Part shown: piece by piece, positions 45,839 to 57,690 of the stretch
Layout: the number at the start of each line of letters is the position of its first letter
Numbering within the stretch: position 1 is the stretch's first letter
Assembly (NCBI RefSeq): GCF_013266755.1
Contig: NZ_JABRWJ010000003.1
Span: forward strand, 62,001-126,000
Origin: Pseudaquabacterium terrae
Lineage (GTDB): Bacteria; Pseudomonadota; Gammaproteobacteria; Burkholderiales; Burkholderiaceae_C
DNA length: 64,000 bases
Reading direction: 5' to 3'
Program-made: the position numbers and the translations under genes
The notes under the pieces: model-generated
What the model was told of the DNA's origin: nothing
Database searches by the model: none
What the model saw: only the letters and a program-made list of their open reading frames with translations

Positions 45839-46759
45839 TCAGAAGGGGGTGTCGCCCTGGATGCCGGCGCGTTCCATCTTGCGGTGGCACGGCGGGTAGT
45901 CCATCACCGCGTAGTGCTGGGTCGAGCGGTTGTCCCACATCGCCATGCTGTTGGGCTGCCAGCGCCAGCGCACCTGGTACTCGGGGATGAAGGCTTGGCT
46001 GACCAGGTACTGCAGCAGCTGCGCGCCGCCGTGCGAGTGGTCCTGGCCGACGCGCACGTTGCGCGCGGTGTGGAAGTTCGTGAAGTGCGTCGTGAAGGCA
46101 TTGACGAACAGGACCTTCTCGTCCGTCTCCGGGTGCGTGCGCACCACCGGATGCTCGGCATCGGGGAACTGCGCGTGCAGCGCCAGGCGTTTCTCGATCG
46201 GCATCGCGGCGCCGAAGCTGGCCTCGATGCTGTGGCGCGCACGCAAGCCCTCGATCTGCGCCTTCACGGTCTCCGGCAGGCGCTCGTAGGCCAGCACCAT
46301 GTTGGCCCACATCGTGTCGCCGCCGACCGGCGGGCACTCGACGCAGCGCAGCACGCAGCCGAAGGGCGGCTGCTCGCGCCAGGTGGCGTCGGTGTGCCAG
46401 GCGTTCTCGTAGCGGTCGTTCGGCGTCTCGGGCGACTTGTAGATGCGCACCAGCCCGGGATGCTCGGGGTCGCTGCCGGCCACCGGATGGTCCTCCAGCT
46501 CGCCGAACCAGCGCGCGAACGCGACGTGCTCGGCGCGGCTGATGTCCTGGTCGCGGAAGAAGAGCACGCGGTGCTTCAGCAGCAGCGCGCGGATCTCGGC
46601 GATGGTGTCGGCATCGCGCGAGGCGGCACCCAGCTGCACGTTGGACAGCTCGGCGCCGATCGCGCAGGTCAGCGGCTCGACGCGGATCGAGCGCTGCAGC
46701 GCTGCCGCGCGCACCACCGCCGGGGCGGCGGGGGTCGTGTCGGTGAGGGTCTGCGTCAC
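45839..46759 (-). CDS. TauD/TfdA-family 2-oxoglutarate-dependent dioxygenase
   Basis: A 306-residue Fe(II)/2OG dioxygenase starting at a GTG with AGGAG eight bases upstream. The metal ligands are visible as WHTDATW (H122, D124) and STQHYAVMDY (H282), followed by CHRKM with the 2-oxoglutarate-binding arginine (R293). TauD relatives cleave taurine, sulfonates, aryloxyalkanoates or related ethers by hydroxylation. It is the first gene of the operon and probably starts substrate breakdown. Confidence 0.92.
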   Translation of the reverse strand: MTQTLTDTTPAAPAVVRAAALQRSIRVEPLTCAIGAELSNVQLGAASRDADTIAEIRALLLKHRVLFFRDQDISRAEHVAFARWFGELEDHPVAGSDPEHPGLVRIYKSPETPNDRYENAWHTDATWREQPPFGCVLRCVECPPVGGDTMWANMVLAYERLPETVKAQIEGLRARHSIEASFGAAMPIEKRLALHAQFPDAEHPVVRTHPETDEKVLFVNAFTTHFTNFHTARNVRVGQDHSHGGAQLLQYLVSQAFIPEYQVRWRWQPNSMAMWDNRSTQHYAVMDYPPCHRKMERAGIQGDTPF

Positions 46760-46812
46760 GGCGATGTCTCCTTCTGGTGTGGAGGCATCGTAGGAAGCGG
46801 GGGGCCCCTGTT

Positions 46813-46833
46813 CCCCCCCATCGCCGAGGGGGG
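46813..46833. other. GC-rich hairpin in the regulator-operon gap
   Basis: CCCCCC (46814-46819) can pair with GGGGGG (46828-46833) in the 122-base gap between the LuxR-type regulator and the tauD-like gene. GGGGCCCC also occurs at 46801-46808 and 46830-46837. It may be a terminator for the regulator transcript or part of a dispersed GC-rich repeat. Confidence 0.4.
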
Positions 46834-46881
46834 CCCCGGCCCGAAGCGGCGTCCGGCCGACGCGCTAGCCAGGCCGGTCGG

Positions 46882-49575
46882 TCAGGCGGTCGCTTCGAGC
46901 AGCCCGAGGATGCGCGCGCGCTGCACCAGCTGCTTGCGCGTGCCGGCGTCGAGCTTGGCGAACAGGTTCTTCATGTGCCACTTGATCGTCTCCTCGCCGA
47001 CCTGCATCGCGAGCCCGATCTCCTTGTTCGACAGGTTGCGCGCCAGCAGCGCCAGCACCTCGCGCTCCTTCGGCGTCAGCGCCAGGCTGGGCGTGGCGCG
47101 CAGCGCCGGCGCGGGCCGCTCGGGCGGAGCCTGCGGCGGCGCCGCGAGCGGCGTGGCCGCGCCGGGCGCGGCGGTGCGCGCCGCGTGCGCGCTCTGCACG
47201 ACCCAGTCGCCGAGCGCCGGGTGCGCATCGGCGAACACCCGCATCAGCCCGTAGGCCTCGGCCAGAGCGGTCGCCTCGCGCAGCAGGTTGGCGGAACGCT
47301 CGCCGCAGCGGTCGAGCGCAAACGCGCGCAGGCCCAGCAGCTCGATGTGCAGGCGGCCGAGCTTCAGCACCTGCGCCATCGCATCGGCGCGCTGCAGCGG
47401 CTCGAGCGCCTGCCGCCACGCCTGCGCGGCGATGGCGGCATGCGCGGCCGCACCCTCGCGCAGCAGCTCGACGCTGCGCCGCCACAGCCGGCCGCCCGGC
47501 TGCGCGGGCTCGGCCAGCAGCGCGTCGATCTGCTCGACGAGCGCGCGGCAGGTCTCGGACCGGTAGCGCCGCGCATGCAGGCGAGCCTGCTCGGCGAGGC
47601 TGGCGATGCGCAGGCGCGGCAGCCCGCGCGCGACGCCCACGGCATCCAGCGCCCCCAGCAGCTCGAGCGCACGGTGCTCGGCGCCTGCGGCCGCGGCGAT
47701 GCGCGCCAGCGTGCGGAATGCCAGCAGCACGGTCTCCGGCAGGCCGCTGCGCTCGAGCACGTCGAGCCGGTTCGCCAGCAACGCCACGGCCTCATCCGGG
47801 CGGTCGCGCTCCCACAGCGCTGCGGCGCGCAGCGCTGCCAGCATGCAGGCGAAGACGCTGCGCCTGCCGAGGTCGGCTTCGGCGCGGGCCAGCGTGGGCT
47901 GCAGCAGCTGATCGGCCAGCAGGGCCTGCCCTTCCCACAGGTAGCTCAGGGCGACGATGAAATCGCGCCAGCGGTCGACATAGGCCAGCGCCGGACCGAA
48001 CCCGATCGCCGGTGCCTGCTGCTGGCGCAGCCGCGCGAGCGCCGGCTCGCCTTCGATCAGCGTGCGGAACGCGGTGCGGTTGGCGTGGATCTGCAGCAGC
48101 ACCGCGTCGCGCAGCGGCGGCTGCGGACTCCACGGGTCGTGCAGCGCGGCGAAGCGGTCCGGGTCGTCGGCGTAGACCGCGGCGCCGCTCTCGATCAGCG
48201 CGCATTCGCAGCGCAGCGCATCGTCGGCCTCGGGCTGCGCCAGGATGCGGGCGACGAGGCGGCCGGCTTCGGCGTGGCGGTCGCTGAGGGCCAGCGTCCA
48301 TGCGGCGGCCAGAAGCAGGCGCGGGCGGCGGTCGAGCTCTTGCTGCGGCAGCCGCTGCAGCCAGTCGAGCACGGCGCCCTGGCGGCCGCGCGAGAGGATC
48401 GAGTCGTACAGGCTGCGCTCGGCCAGCGCGTAGGCCTGATCGGGCCGCCCGGCCGCGAGCGCGTGGCGCGCGGCGTCCTCGATCAGCCCTTCGCGCGCCA
48501 GCCAGTCGGCCGCAGCGCCGTGCAGCGCCGCCTGTTCGGCTTCGGCCAGGGCGGCGAAGCGGCGCCGCAGCAGGTCACGCGCCAGCGGGTGCAGGCGCAG
48601 CCAGTCGCCCTGCTCGGCCGCCGCGAAGACCGGCGTGTCGCCCGCCAGTCGCGCCAGGCGCTGCGGCGCCTCGTCGCCGGCGAGGGCGCGGCACAGCTCC
48701 GGATGCAGCAGGTCGAGCGCGGCGATGCGGGTGAGGAACTGCACGTCGTCGGGCGCGAGGTTGGCCAGCAGCAGGCCGACCAGCTGCTCGTGCAATGCGC
48801 CGCCGCGCGCGGCGATCGCTGCCAGCTCGGCGCGCGGGTCGGCGGCGCTGGCCAGTGCCGCCAGCACCAGCTGCAGCCCGAGCGGCCAGCCCTCCGTCAG
48901 CTCGTGCAGCCGCGCGGCCGCATCGGCGTCGAAGCGCGTGCCGCCGCGCTCGCGCACCAGCGCCAGCGTCTCGTCGAGCTCGAACGCGAGCTGCGCGGGG
49001 CCGAGCGTCACGCACTGGCCGTAAGCCGCCATGTCGTCCAGCTCGAGCCGGCAATCGGTGCGCGCACCGACGACGACACGCAGGTTCGGCGGCGCGTTGC
49101 GCAGCAGGTAGGCCAGCGCATCGCGTGCCGACGCCGGCAGGCGGTCGGCTTCGTCGACCACCAGCACGGTGTTGAGGGCGGTGTGCGCCAGCTCGGCCAG
49201 CCAGCTGGTGATGCCTTCGAGGCCGGCGGCCTCGGCGGCGAGCAGCGTGTGGCCGAAGTGCGGCCGGCCGGCGCCGCTGCGCAGTGCCAGCGTCAGCGCG
49301 CGCAACAGGCGGGGCGGGTCGTCGCGCTCGGTGGCGGTGAACCAGGCCACGACGGTGCCTTGCGCCAGATGCTCGCGGCGCCATTGCGCCAGCAGCGAGG
49401 TCTTGCCGAAGCCCGCCGGTGCCTGCACCAGCAGCACCGGCGCTTCGCGCCAGCGCGCATCGGCGGCGGCGAGCCGCGGCCGCACCAGCAACTGGCGCGA
49501 CACGCGCGGCGGTGCGACGCGCAGCAGAAGATCGTCGGTGGTGCCCTGGGCACCCGGGTTCAACAGCGTCGCCAC
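46882..49575 (-). CDS. MalT/AlkS-type LuxR family ATP-dependent transcriptional activator
   Basis: An 897-residue STAND regulator. The P-loop is APAGFGKTSLLAQW (about 52-65). A winged-helix/TPR-like sensor region fills the middle (alanine- and leucine-rich helical repeats, about 330-780). The C-terminus is a LuxR helix-turn-helix (LTPKEREVLALLARNLSNKEIGLAMQVGEETIKWHMKNLF). Proteins like MalT and AlkS activate catabolic operons when bound to an inducer and ATP. It lies directly upstream of the tauD-BKACE operon, same strand, and is the likely activator. The GTG start at 49575 is uncertain. Confidence 0.88.
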   Translation of the reverse strand: MATLLNPGAQGTTDDLLLRVAPPRVSRQLLVRPRLAAADARWREAPVLLVQAPAGFGKTSLLAQWRREHLAQGTVVAWFTATERDDPPRLLRALTLALRSGAGRPHFGHTLLAAEAAGLEGITSWLAELAHTALNTVLVVDEADRLPASARDALAYLLRNAPPNLRVVVGARTDCRLELDDMAAYGQCVTLGPAQLAFELDETLALVRERGGTRFDADAAARLHELTEGWPLGLQLVLAALASAADPRAELAAIAARGGALHEQLVGLLLANLAPDDVQFLTRIAALDLLHPELCRALAGDEAPQRLARLAGDTPVFAAAEQGDWLRLHPLARDLLRRRFAALAEAEQAALHGAAADWLAREGLIEDAARHALAAGRPDQAYALAERSLYDSILSRGRQGAVLDWLQRLPQQELDRRPRLLLAAAWTLALSDRHAEAGRLVARILAQPEADDALRCECALIESGAAVYADDPDRFAALHDPWSPQPPLRDAVLLQIHANRTAFRTLIEGEPALARLRQQQAPAIGFGPALAYVDRWRDFIVALSYLWEGQALLADQLLQPTLARAEADLGRRSVFACMLAALRAAALWERDRPDEAVALLANRLDVLERSGLPETVLLAFRTLARIAAAAGAEHRALELLGALDAVGVARGLPRLRIASLAEQARLHARRYRSETCRALVEQIDALLAEPAQPGGRLWRRSVELLREGAAAHAAIAAQAWRQALEPLQRADAMAQVLKLGRLHIELLGLRAFALDRCGERSANLLREATALAEAYGLMRVFADAHPALGDWVVQSAHAARTAAPGAATPLAAPPQAPPERPAPALRATPSLALTPKEREVLALLARNLSNKEIGLAMQVGEETIKWHMKNLFAKLDAGTRKQLVQRARILGLLEATA

Positions 49576-49633
49576 GGCAAAACCATGGTAACTCTGCAGT
49601 CCGCTGCAGTCCCGAGCACTGGCGGCGAATCGC

Positions 49634-50860
49634 TCAGAGGTCCCGCGCCGCGCCCGCTGCCCGGCTCAGAAGAAACGAAAAATAGGGCACCACGCAGTCG
49701 AGGTGACCAGCGGGCTGAACCGGGCAATCGGTCAGGCTGGCGCTGGTCGAGCCGTTGGCGCGCATCGTCGCGATCGTGCGCGTGGCGACGCTGTAGGCGA
49801 CCGTGCGATCGTCGCGCCCATGGTGCAGCAGCACCGGCCAGGTCGGGCGCCAGTCGTGCACGTTGCTCAGGGCGTCCAGCGCGGCGGTGTCGTCGGCCAG
49901 GTACAGGTCGATGAACGACGTGGTCAGCGTGACGTCCGCGTCGTCGGGCAGGATCTCGTGCACCAAGGCGTCGCGCAGCAGCGTGCGGGTCGTCGTGCTC
50001 AGGTTCTTCAGCACGCCGGGCCAGGCCACCCAGCGCAGCAGCTCGCTGCGCTGCCGCACGATCGCCAGGGCGGCGTCCATCGTCGCCGTGACGCTGTAGG
50101 GGCCCGCTCCCGGGGCCACGCCGACGAGATTCGCCAGGTGCGGGCTGCCGGTGGTCTCCATCGACCGCAGCGCCGCCACGGTGGCGTAGCCGCCCTCGCT
50201 GTAGCCGGCCATGAACAACTGGCCGTTGTCCACCACGCCGCTCGTCGCTCGCCAGGTCTTTGCCGCGGTCAGCAGGTCCACCACCGCCGCCGCCGTCGGT
50301 GCCGACAGCAGGTAGGGATGCGGTCGGCCCTTGGACGCGCCATAACCCACGTAGTCAGCGGCCACGACGATGTAGCCCTGCGATGCAAGCAGCACCGCTG
50401 CCTCCGACTCGTTGGCCGTGTTGCTGGGCGCCTGCGCATCCAGGAACAGCGTGCCGTGCTGCCACGACATCACCGGGCTGGGTCGGCCGGCCGGCTTCAC
50501 CGGCACCGCTGCCAGCGCCGAGGCGACGACGTCCTGGCCGTCGCCATCCTTCGTCACGTAGGTCAGGCGGTAGGTGGTCACGGCGTACTTCGCTTGCACG
50601 CCGAGCTCGGGCACCGTGGCGAACACGGACGCCATCGCGGCGAGCTCGACGGTGCGAATGGGCGTCGCCGACTTCAGCTCGCCCGGACCCACCACCGGCG
50701 CTGAACGCACCGCAGCGGCGGCCAGCGCCTGGCGGTTCCCGCCCTCTTCGGTGCGGCCGCCATCGCCGCCACCGCAGCCGAGCAGCACGCCCAGGCACGC
50801 GGCGGCTGCAAGCAGGCGCGGCCTTCGGAACAGGTCGGGGGGACAAGCGATCGACGGCAC
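49634..50860 (-). CDS. Exported lipase/esterase-like lipoprotein
   Basis: A secretory-lipase-like alpha/beta hydrolase of 408 residues if the GTG at 50860 is used. That start gives a proper lipoprotein signal (FRRPRLLAAAACLGVLLGC, lipobox LLGC). An ATG at 50932 would add 24 residues but put 52 residues before the cysteine. The nucleophile elbow is FMAGYSEGGYATVAALR (GYSEGG). WQHGTLFLDAQAP, AADYVGYGASKGRPHPYL and the late aspartate and histidine (LHHGRDDRTVAYS, PAGHLDCV) support the fold. It is divergent from the DUF2817 gene. Substrate unknown. Confidence 0.82.
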   Translation of the reverse strand: MPSIACPPDLFRRPRLLAAAACLGVLLGCGGGDGGRTEEGGNRQALAAAAVRSAPVVGPGELKSATPIRTVELAAMASVFATVPELGVQAKYAVTTYRLTYVTKDGDGQDVVASALAAVPVKPAGRPSPVMSWQHGTLFLDAQAPSNTANESEAAVLLASQGYIVVAADYVGYGASKGRPHPYLLSAPTAAAVVDLLTAAKTWRATSGVVDNGQLFMAGYSEGGYATVAALRSMETTGSPHLANLVGVAPGAGPYSVTATMDAALAIVRQRSELLRWVAWPGVLKNLSTTTRTLLRDALVHEILPDDADVTLTTSFIDLYLADDTAALDALSNVHDWRPTWPVLLHHGRDDRTVAYSVATRTIATMRANGSTSASLTDCPVQPAGHLDCVVPYFSFLLSRAAGAARDL

Positions 50861-50971
50861 GGGCGGGTTGATGGGAAAGCCGGGAGAGGCGGATTGTCCG
50901 CATCGCGGCGCAACCTGCACGCGCGGGGTCATCGGCAGCCGATACCGGGGGTGTGGTCGCACAATCAGCCG

Positions 50972-52075
50972 ATGGACCTCGACCTTTCCGCCTACTCCAT
51001 CAACCACCTGGAAGCTCGCGACGAATTCCTGGCCGCCGCAGCGAAGCGACGCGCGCTCATCACTCACTGGCCTCATCCGCTGACCGGGCCGCACGGCGAG
51101 GCGCTCTTCGCCGACAGCGCCTGGCTCGGCCCCGAGAACGCAGCCCGGGCGCTCGTGATCATCTCGGGCACGCATGGCGTCGAGGCCTACGCCGGCTCCG
51201 GGCCGCAGATCGCCTTCCTGCGCGGCCCGCTGTCGCAGTCCTTGCCGCCCGACACGGGCGTGCTGCTGATCCACGGCATCAACGCCCATGGCTTCGCCTG
51301 GCAGCGCCGGGTGACGGAGGAGAACGTCGACCTCAACCGCAACTGGATCGACTTCACGCAGCCGCTGCCGGCCAACCCCGGCTATGTCGAGCTGCATCGG
51401 CACTACACGCCGTCGTCCCTCGACGAGGCCACGCTCGCGAGCTGCGACGAAGCGATTGCCGCCTACCGGACCCAGCACGGCGAGCATGCCGAGCGCGTGG
51501 CCCGCTCGACCGGACAGTACACGCACCCGGACGGGCTCTTCTTCGGTGGTTCCGGCCCGACCTGGGCCCGCAGAACCAGCGAGGCGATCCTCGCGAAGCA
51601 CCTGGCGCCGCGCGCGGGCGGCCGCAAGCTGACGGTCGCGATCGTCGACATGCACACCGGCCTCGGCCCCTACGGCTACGGCGAGCCGATCTGCAATCAC
51701 GCGCCGGGCAGCGAGCGCGTGAAGCGCGCCCGCGCGTGGTGGGGCGACAGCGTCACCGAACCCTTGCTCGGCACGTCGAGCTCACAGGAGAAGACCGGTC
51801 TCACCGAGTTCGGCTACGAACGCGCGCTGGCGCATGCCGACATCGCTTTCGTGGCGCTCGAGTTCGGCACCTATCAGCCGCCGCGCGGCGCGCGCGTGCT
51901 GCGCGACGACGCGTGGCTGTGGCGACACGGCGATCCACGCGGCCCGAAGGCCGCGGCCATCCGCCAGGCGACGCGCGACCACTTCTTTCCGCCGCATGAC
52001 GACTGGAAGGAGATGGTGCTGTTCCGGTCGGACCAGGTTTACCGGCAGGCGCTGGCGGGCCTTGTGCGGGCCTGA
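50972..52075 (+). CDS. DUF2817 family (M14-like carboxypeptidase fold) protein
   Basis: A 367-residue protein of the DUF2817 family, related to zinc carboxypeptidases. Candidate metal ligands are in SGTHGVEAYAGS (first His and Glu) and VDMHTGLGPYG (later His). VNGHG-like HGINAHGFAWQRRVTEENVDLNRNW is the family central block with the DLNRN arginine. It is cytoplasmic by lack of a signal peptide. The function of this family is poorly known. It is divergent from the lipase-like gene with about 110 bases between starts. Confidence 0.88.
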   Translation: MDLDLSAYSINHLEARDEFLAAAAKRRALITHWPHPLTGPHGEALFADSAWLGPENAARALVIISGTHGVEAYAGSGPQIAFLRGPLSQSLPPDTGVLLIHGINAHGFAWQRRVTEENVDLNRNWIDFTQPLPANPGYVELHRHYTPSSLDEATLASCDEAIAAYRTQHGEHAERVARSTGQYTHPDGLFFGGSGPTWARRTSEAILAKHLAPRAGGRKLTVAIVDMHTGLGPYGYGEPICNHAPGSERVKRARAWWGDSVTEPLLGTSSSQEKTGLTEFGYERALAHADIAFVALEFGTYQPPRGARVLRDDAWLWRHGDPRGPKAAAIRQATRDHFFPPHDDWKEMVLFRSDQVYRQALAGLVRA

Positions 52076-52195
52076 GGGCTGACGTGGGGCCCATCAGCGA
52101 CCGTCGGGCGTCTACCGATGGGCCGTCGGCTCACTTGCGCTCTCCTCAAGAGATCCGGAAGCGCATGCCTGCGTCATGCCGGACTGCTCTCCGTC

Positions 52196-53410
52196 TCATG
52201 ATGGCGCACGAAACCAGCCGATCGCCTTGCTCAGACCAGCATCTTGGTCAGTCCCTGCATCTTCCAACCGCTGAAGATCAGGGGCCTGCAAGTCCGGCTC
52301 TAGTCCATTCCCTTGCAAATGACGTCCACTTGGAGTCTTGTAGAACGCGGTGGTCAGCTTGATCGCTGAATCTTTGCTCAATGGCCGCACGGTCTGAATC
52401 GTTCCTCGACCAAACGTCTTGCTGCCAATCAATTTGGCCCGACCGTTGTCTTTCAATGCCGCTGCGATGATCTCTACGCCAGACGCAGTACCTGCGTTGA
52501 CAAGAACGACCAGCGGCACGGACTTCATGGCGTCGGGCCAATCGTCGCGCTTTGCATACTTGCTCTTCAGAATCTCGTCTCTGTTCGCCGTCCAAGCTTT
52601 ATTCGATTCGGACGAGCGGCCCTCTGTGCTCACGACTGGCGCATCCGGGGGCAAGAACATCGCTGCCAGTTCGATGGATGACAGCAGCAGGCCGCCGGGT
52701 GAGTTTCTCAAGTCGAGCACGAGACCACGCAGTGGGCCTGCGGCCTGAAGCTTGCGAAACTCCGCGCGCACATCAGATGCCGTGTTCTCGTTGACGCTGG
52801 GGATGCGCAAATACCCGATGTCAAACGGTGTCCGTCGTGAAGACACCCGTTTGAGATAGGTTGGCTCTCTAACCAGCGTGAGCGAGCGGCTCTCCATCTC
52901 GCCTGGGCGTCTGATAACAAGGCTGACCGTTGTACCAGGCTTGCCTCGCAACCTCTTGACCGCGTCTTGGACCTCGCTCTCTTCCATTGAATGACCGTCG
53001 ATCTCCAATATGTAGTCCTTGGGGCGTAGCCCGACTCGGTCCGCAGGGGAGCCTTCAATGGCCGAGACCACAGTTGGCAAGCCGGCACGAACGACCATCT
53101 CGACACCAATTCCGACAACATCTCTTGAGGGTCCCCGGATAAGATCCTCGAACTCCTCCTTGTCCAAATAGGCCGATTGTGCGTCCAGCCTATTCAGCAT
53201 GCCTTTCATGCAGCCGGACAGGACTACTGTACCCTCTACGGGCGTCACGTATTCCGTTTGGATGATGCCGTAGATGGCGGCGACTTTCTTCAACTCATCC
53301 AACATATCGGGACTGAGCTTCTGAGCTTGAGCCCCCGCGGAACTTATTGAGAGCCCCCAAAGGCCAACGACTAGAAGCAATGACGCTCGAGCGAGACGAG
53401 AGAGGGACAT
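52196..53410 (-). CDS. S41-family C-terminal-processing-peptidase-like protein with altered catalytic lysine
   Basis: A 404-residue exported protein (signal peptide to about residue 28). A PDZ domain spans about 95-170 (GIGVEMVVRAGLPTVVSAIEG), and the S41 core carries RGLVLDLRNSPGG and VNAGTASGVEI. The serine (S310) is at the normal place. The dyad lysine expected 25 residues later is arginine (R335 in TFGRGTIQ); the nearest lysine is K331. The gene is visibly less GC-rich than its surroundings. It may be an inactive homologue or use a shifted lysine. An ATG at 53452 is an alternative start. Confidence 0.85.
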   Translation of the reverse strand: MSLSRLARASLLLVVGLWGLSISSAGAQAQKLSPDMLDELKKVAAIYGIIQTEYVTPVEGTVVLSGCMKGMLNRLDAQSAYLDKEEFEDLIRGPSRDVVGIGVEMVVRAGLPTVVSAIEGSPADRVGLRPKDYILEIDGHSMEESEVQDAVKRLRGKPGTTVSLVIRRPGEMESRSLTLVREPTYLKRVSSRRTPFDIGYLRIPSVNENTASDVRAEFRKLQAAGPLRGLVLDLRNSPGGLLLSSIELAAMFLPPDAPVVSTEGRSSESNKAWTANRDEILKSKYAKRDDWPDAMKSVPLVVLVNAGTASGVEIIAAALKDNGRAKLIGSKTFGRGTIQTVRPLSKDSAIKLTTAFYKTPSGRHLQGNGLEPDLQAPDLQRLEDAGTDQDAGLSKAIGWFRAPS

Positions 53411-53493
53411 GTTGTTTAAGACTCCGATAGAGGGTGCAGTGAAATTGTTCATCATTGCTGACCGGGCGATGATACGGAGTGAATTCCGTTCGT

Positions 53494-53829
53494 TCAAATC
53501 TGAAAGGCATCGCTTTCCCGGATCATCAACTGCAACTGGTCTCGGTAGCTGTCGCCACGCGACAGTTGCCAATTCGCACGATGGTCCACGAACACCGCCG
53601 CCAGCGCCTCTGCAAGATGTTCGGCATAGGCTTGGTCTTCGCGAGCGTACGAGATGAACGCCACGGGCCGATCGCTTTCGCCGCCCGGGCGGAGGGCGGG
53701 GTCGGCGTCGTGCTCGGAGCACTCGCGTGGCCATGGGCAAGGCAGTCTCGCACGAACAAGCGCGCCGAAGCCGTCCGGGGGAACGCGGGTTCGCGCGCGG
53801 AGGCCTACAAGCCGCCCGTTCGCAGCCAC
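53494..53829 (-). pseudogene. Truncated TIR-domain fragment
   Basis: The last 60 residues of this frame read PVAFISYAREDQAYAEHLAE..., then RGDSYRDQLQLMIRESDAF, the first half of a bacterial TIR domain (FISY-x-RED box, then GDS-x-RDQ). The frame ends two residues later, without the second half that normally follows SDAF. The stretch upstream of PVAFISY is arginine-rich and not recognisable. It is best read as the remnant of a TIR gene, next to the low-GC S41 gene. Intact TIR proteins act as NAD hydrolases in immunity. Confidence 0.6.
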
Positions 53830-53914
53830 GAACGACTGCTATCGCCTTCCTCGAAAGAACGACGCGGCAATCATCGGAGCCAACCTCTTTCGCGACCTGT
53901 TCTGCTGACACCGG

Positions 53915-56391
<2,477 letters not shown>

Positions 56392-56395
<4 letters not shown>

Positions 56396-57591
56396 CGCGC
56401 GGCCTCCTCGTCGATGGCCTTCCGCACGGCCCGGTAGAAGTCGTCCCGTGCGCCCCTGGCGGTTCGGTCGGTCGCGCCGCCGGCCCAGTTGGCGTTGGAG
56501 ACGATCACCAGCTTGCGTTTCGGGTCGATGAAGATGCCCTGGCCGAAGATGCCGCGCGCGGCGAAGCTGCCGTCGGCGTAGGTCCACCACTGGTAGCCGT
56601 AGCCGCGGCCGGGTTGGCCGATGCCGGTGCGCTCGGTCGTCGCTTCGGCCAGCCAGCCGTCGGGCAGGATGCTCTGGCCGCCGGCCCGTGCACCGTCGAG
56701 GATGAACAGGCCATAACGCGCAAAATCCCTGGGCGTGGCCTGGATGCAGCAGCCGCTGATTTCCTGGCCGGTCTTGTTGAGCATCCACGTCGCCTGCTGT
56801 TCCATGCCGGCCGGAAGCCAGACCTTTTCCGACAGGTAGGTCGCCAGCGGCTTCTTCGTCGCCTGGCTGACCAGGATGCCGACGAGGTTGGTCTCGCCGG
56901 TGCTGTAGTGCCAGCGCGTGCCGGCCGGCGCCTCGCGCGGCAGGCGGCGCAGGTAACTCACGAGTGCGTCGACACCCGGCTCCGGCTGGTGGTTGTTGAA
57001 CTGCGCCACGTCGGAGCGCGGGTCGGCGTAGTCCTCGTTCCAGCGCACGCCCGAGGTCATCGTCAGCAGCTGCCGGATGCTGACGTCGTCGTAGGCCGAG
57101 CCTTTCATCTGCGGGATGTAGTCGCTGACCTTGTCGTCCATGCTGCGGATGTGGCCGTCGCGCAGCGCAGCGCCCACCAGCGTCGAGGTCATCGACTTGG
57201 CCACCGAGAAGCTGGTCCAGCGCCCGCTGCCGTCGAAGCCCAGGCCGTAGCGCTCGAGGCGCAGCTTGCCGTCGTGAACGATCAGCAGCGCCGCGCTGCG
57301 CTGCCCGGCCATGTACGCGTCGACGTCCAGGCCCAGCTTCAGCGGCGGACCCGACGGCAGCGGCACGGGTTGGCCGCCGGCCGCGACGATGCGCGACTTG
57401 GCCAGCACCGGCAGCCGATCGAGGGCGCGGAACGCCGCGTCGCGCTGAGGCTGGCTCCAGAACAGCAGGTCGCGGTTGGTCGGCAAGGTCACCAGCACCG
57501 CACGCGCCTCCTTGTCGAGGCTGAACCAGCCGCCGACGCCGGTGAGCGCCACGACCGCCAGCAAGCCGAGCGCCATCTTCTTGAATCTCAT
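56392..57591 (-). CDS. Serine hydrolase, beta-lactamase class C-like
   Basis: A 399-residue exported or membrane-anchored protein (hydrophobic N-terminus MALGLLAVVALTGVGGW). The catalytic SxxK is FSVAKSMTS (S129, K132). The second motif is HYSTGETN and a late GIFGQG can serve as the KTG-like position. The family includes esterases and penicillin-recognising enzymes, so beta-lactam hydrolysis is not implied. GGAG precedes the ATG. It is coupled by a four-base stop/start overlap to the UvrA2-like gene, which is an unusual pair. Confidence 0.87.
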
Positions 57592-57690
57592 CCTGTCTCC
57601 TCGCGAATGCAGCCGCGAACGATAACGCGTCGAAGCGGTCGCGTTGATCGTGCGATGGCTGGGCCTATCCTCTGTCCTTGAAGGAGCACC

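Noticed and set aside
46777-49914. 1,045-codon plus-strand frame opposite the MalT-type regulator
   Set aside because: It is antisense to a protein with a Walker A motif and LuxR helix-turn-helix, and its composition is dominated by R, A, G and Q.
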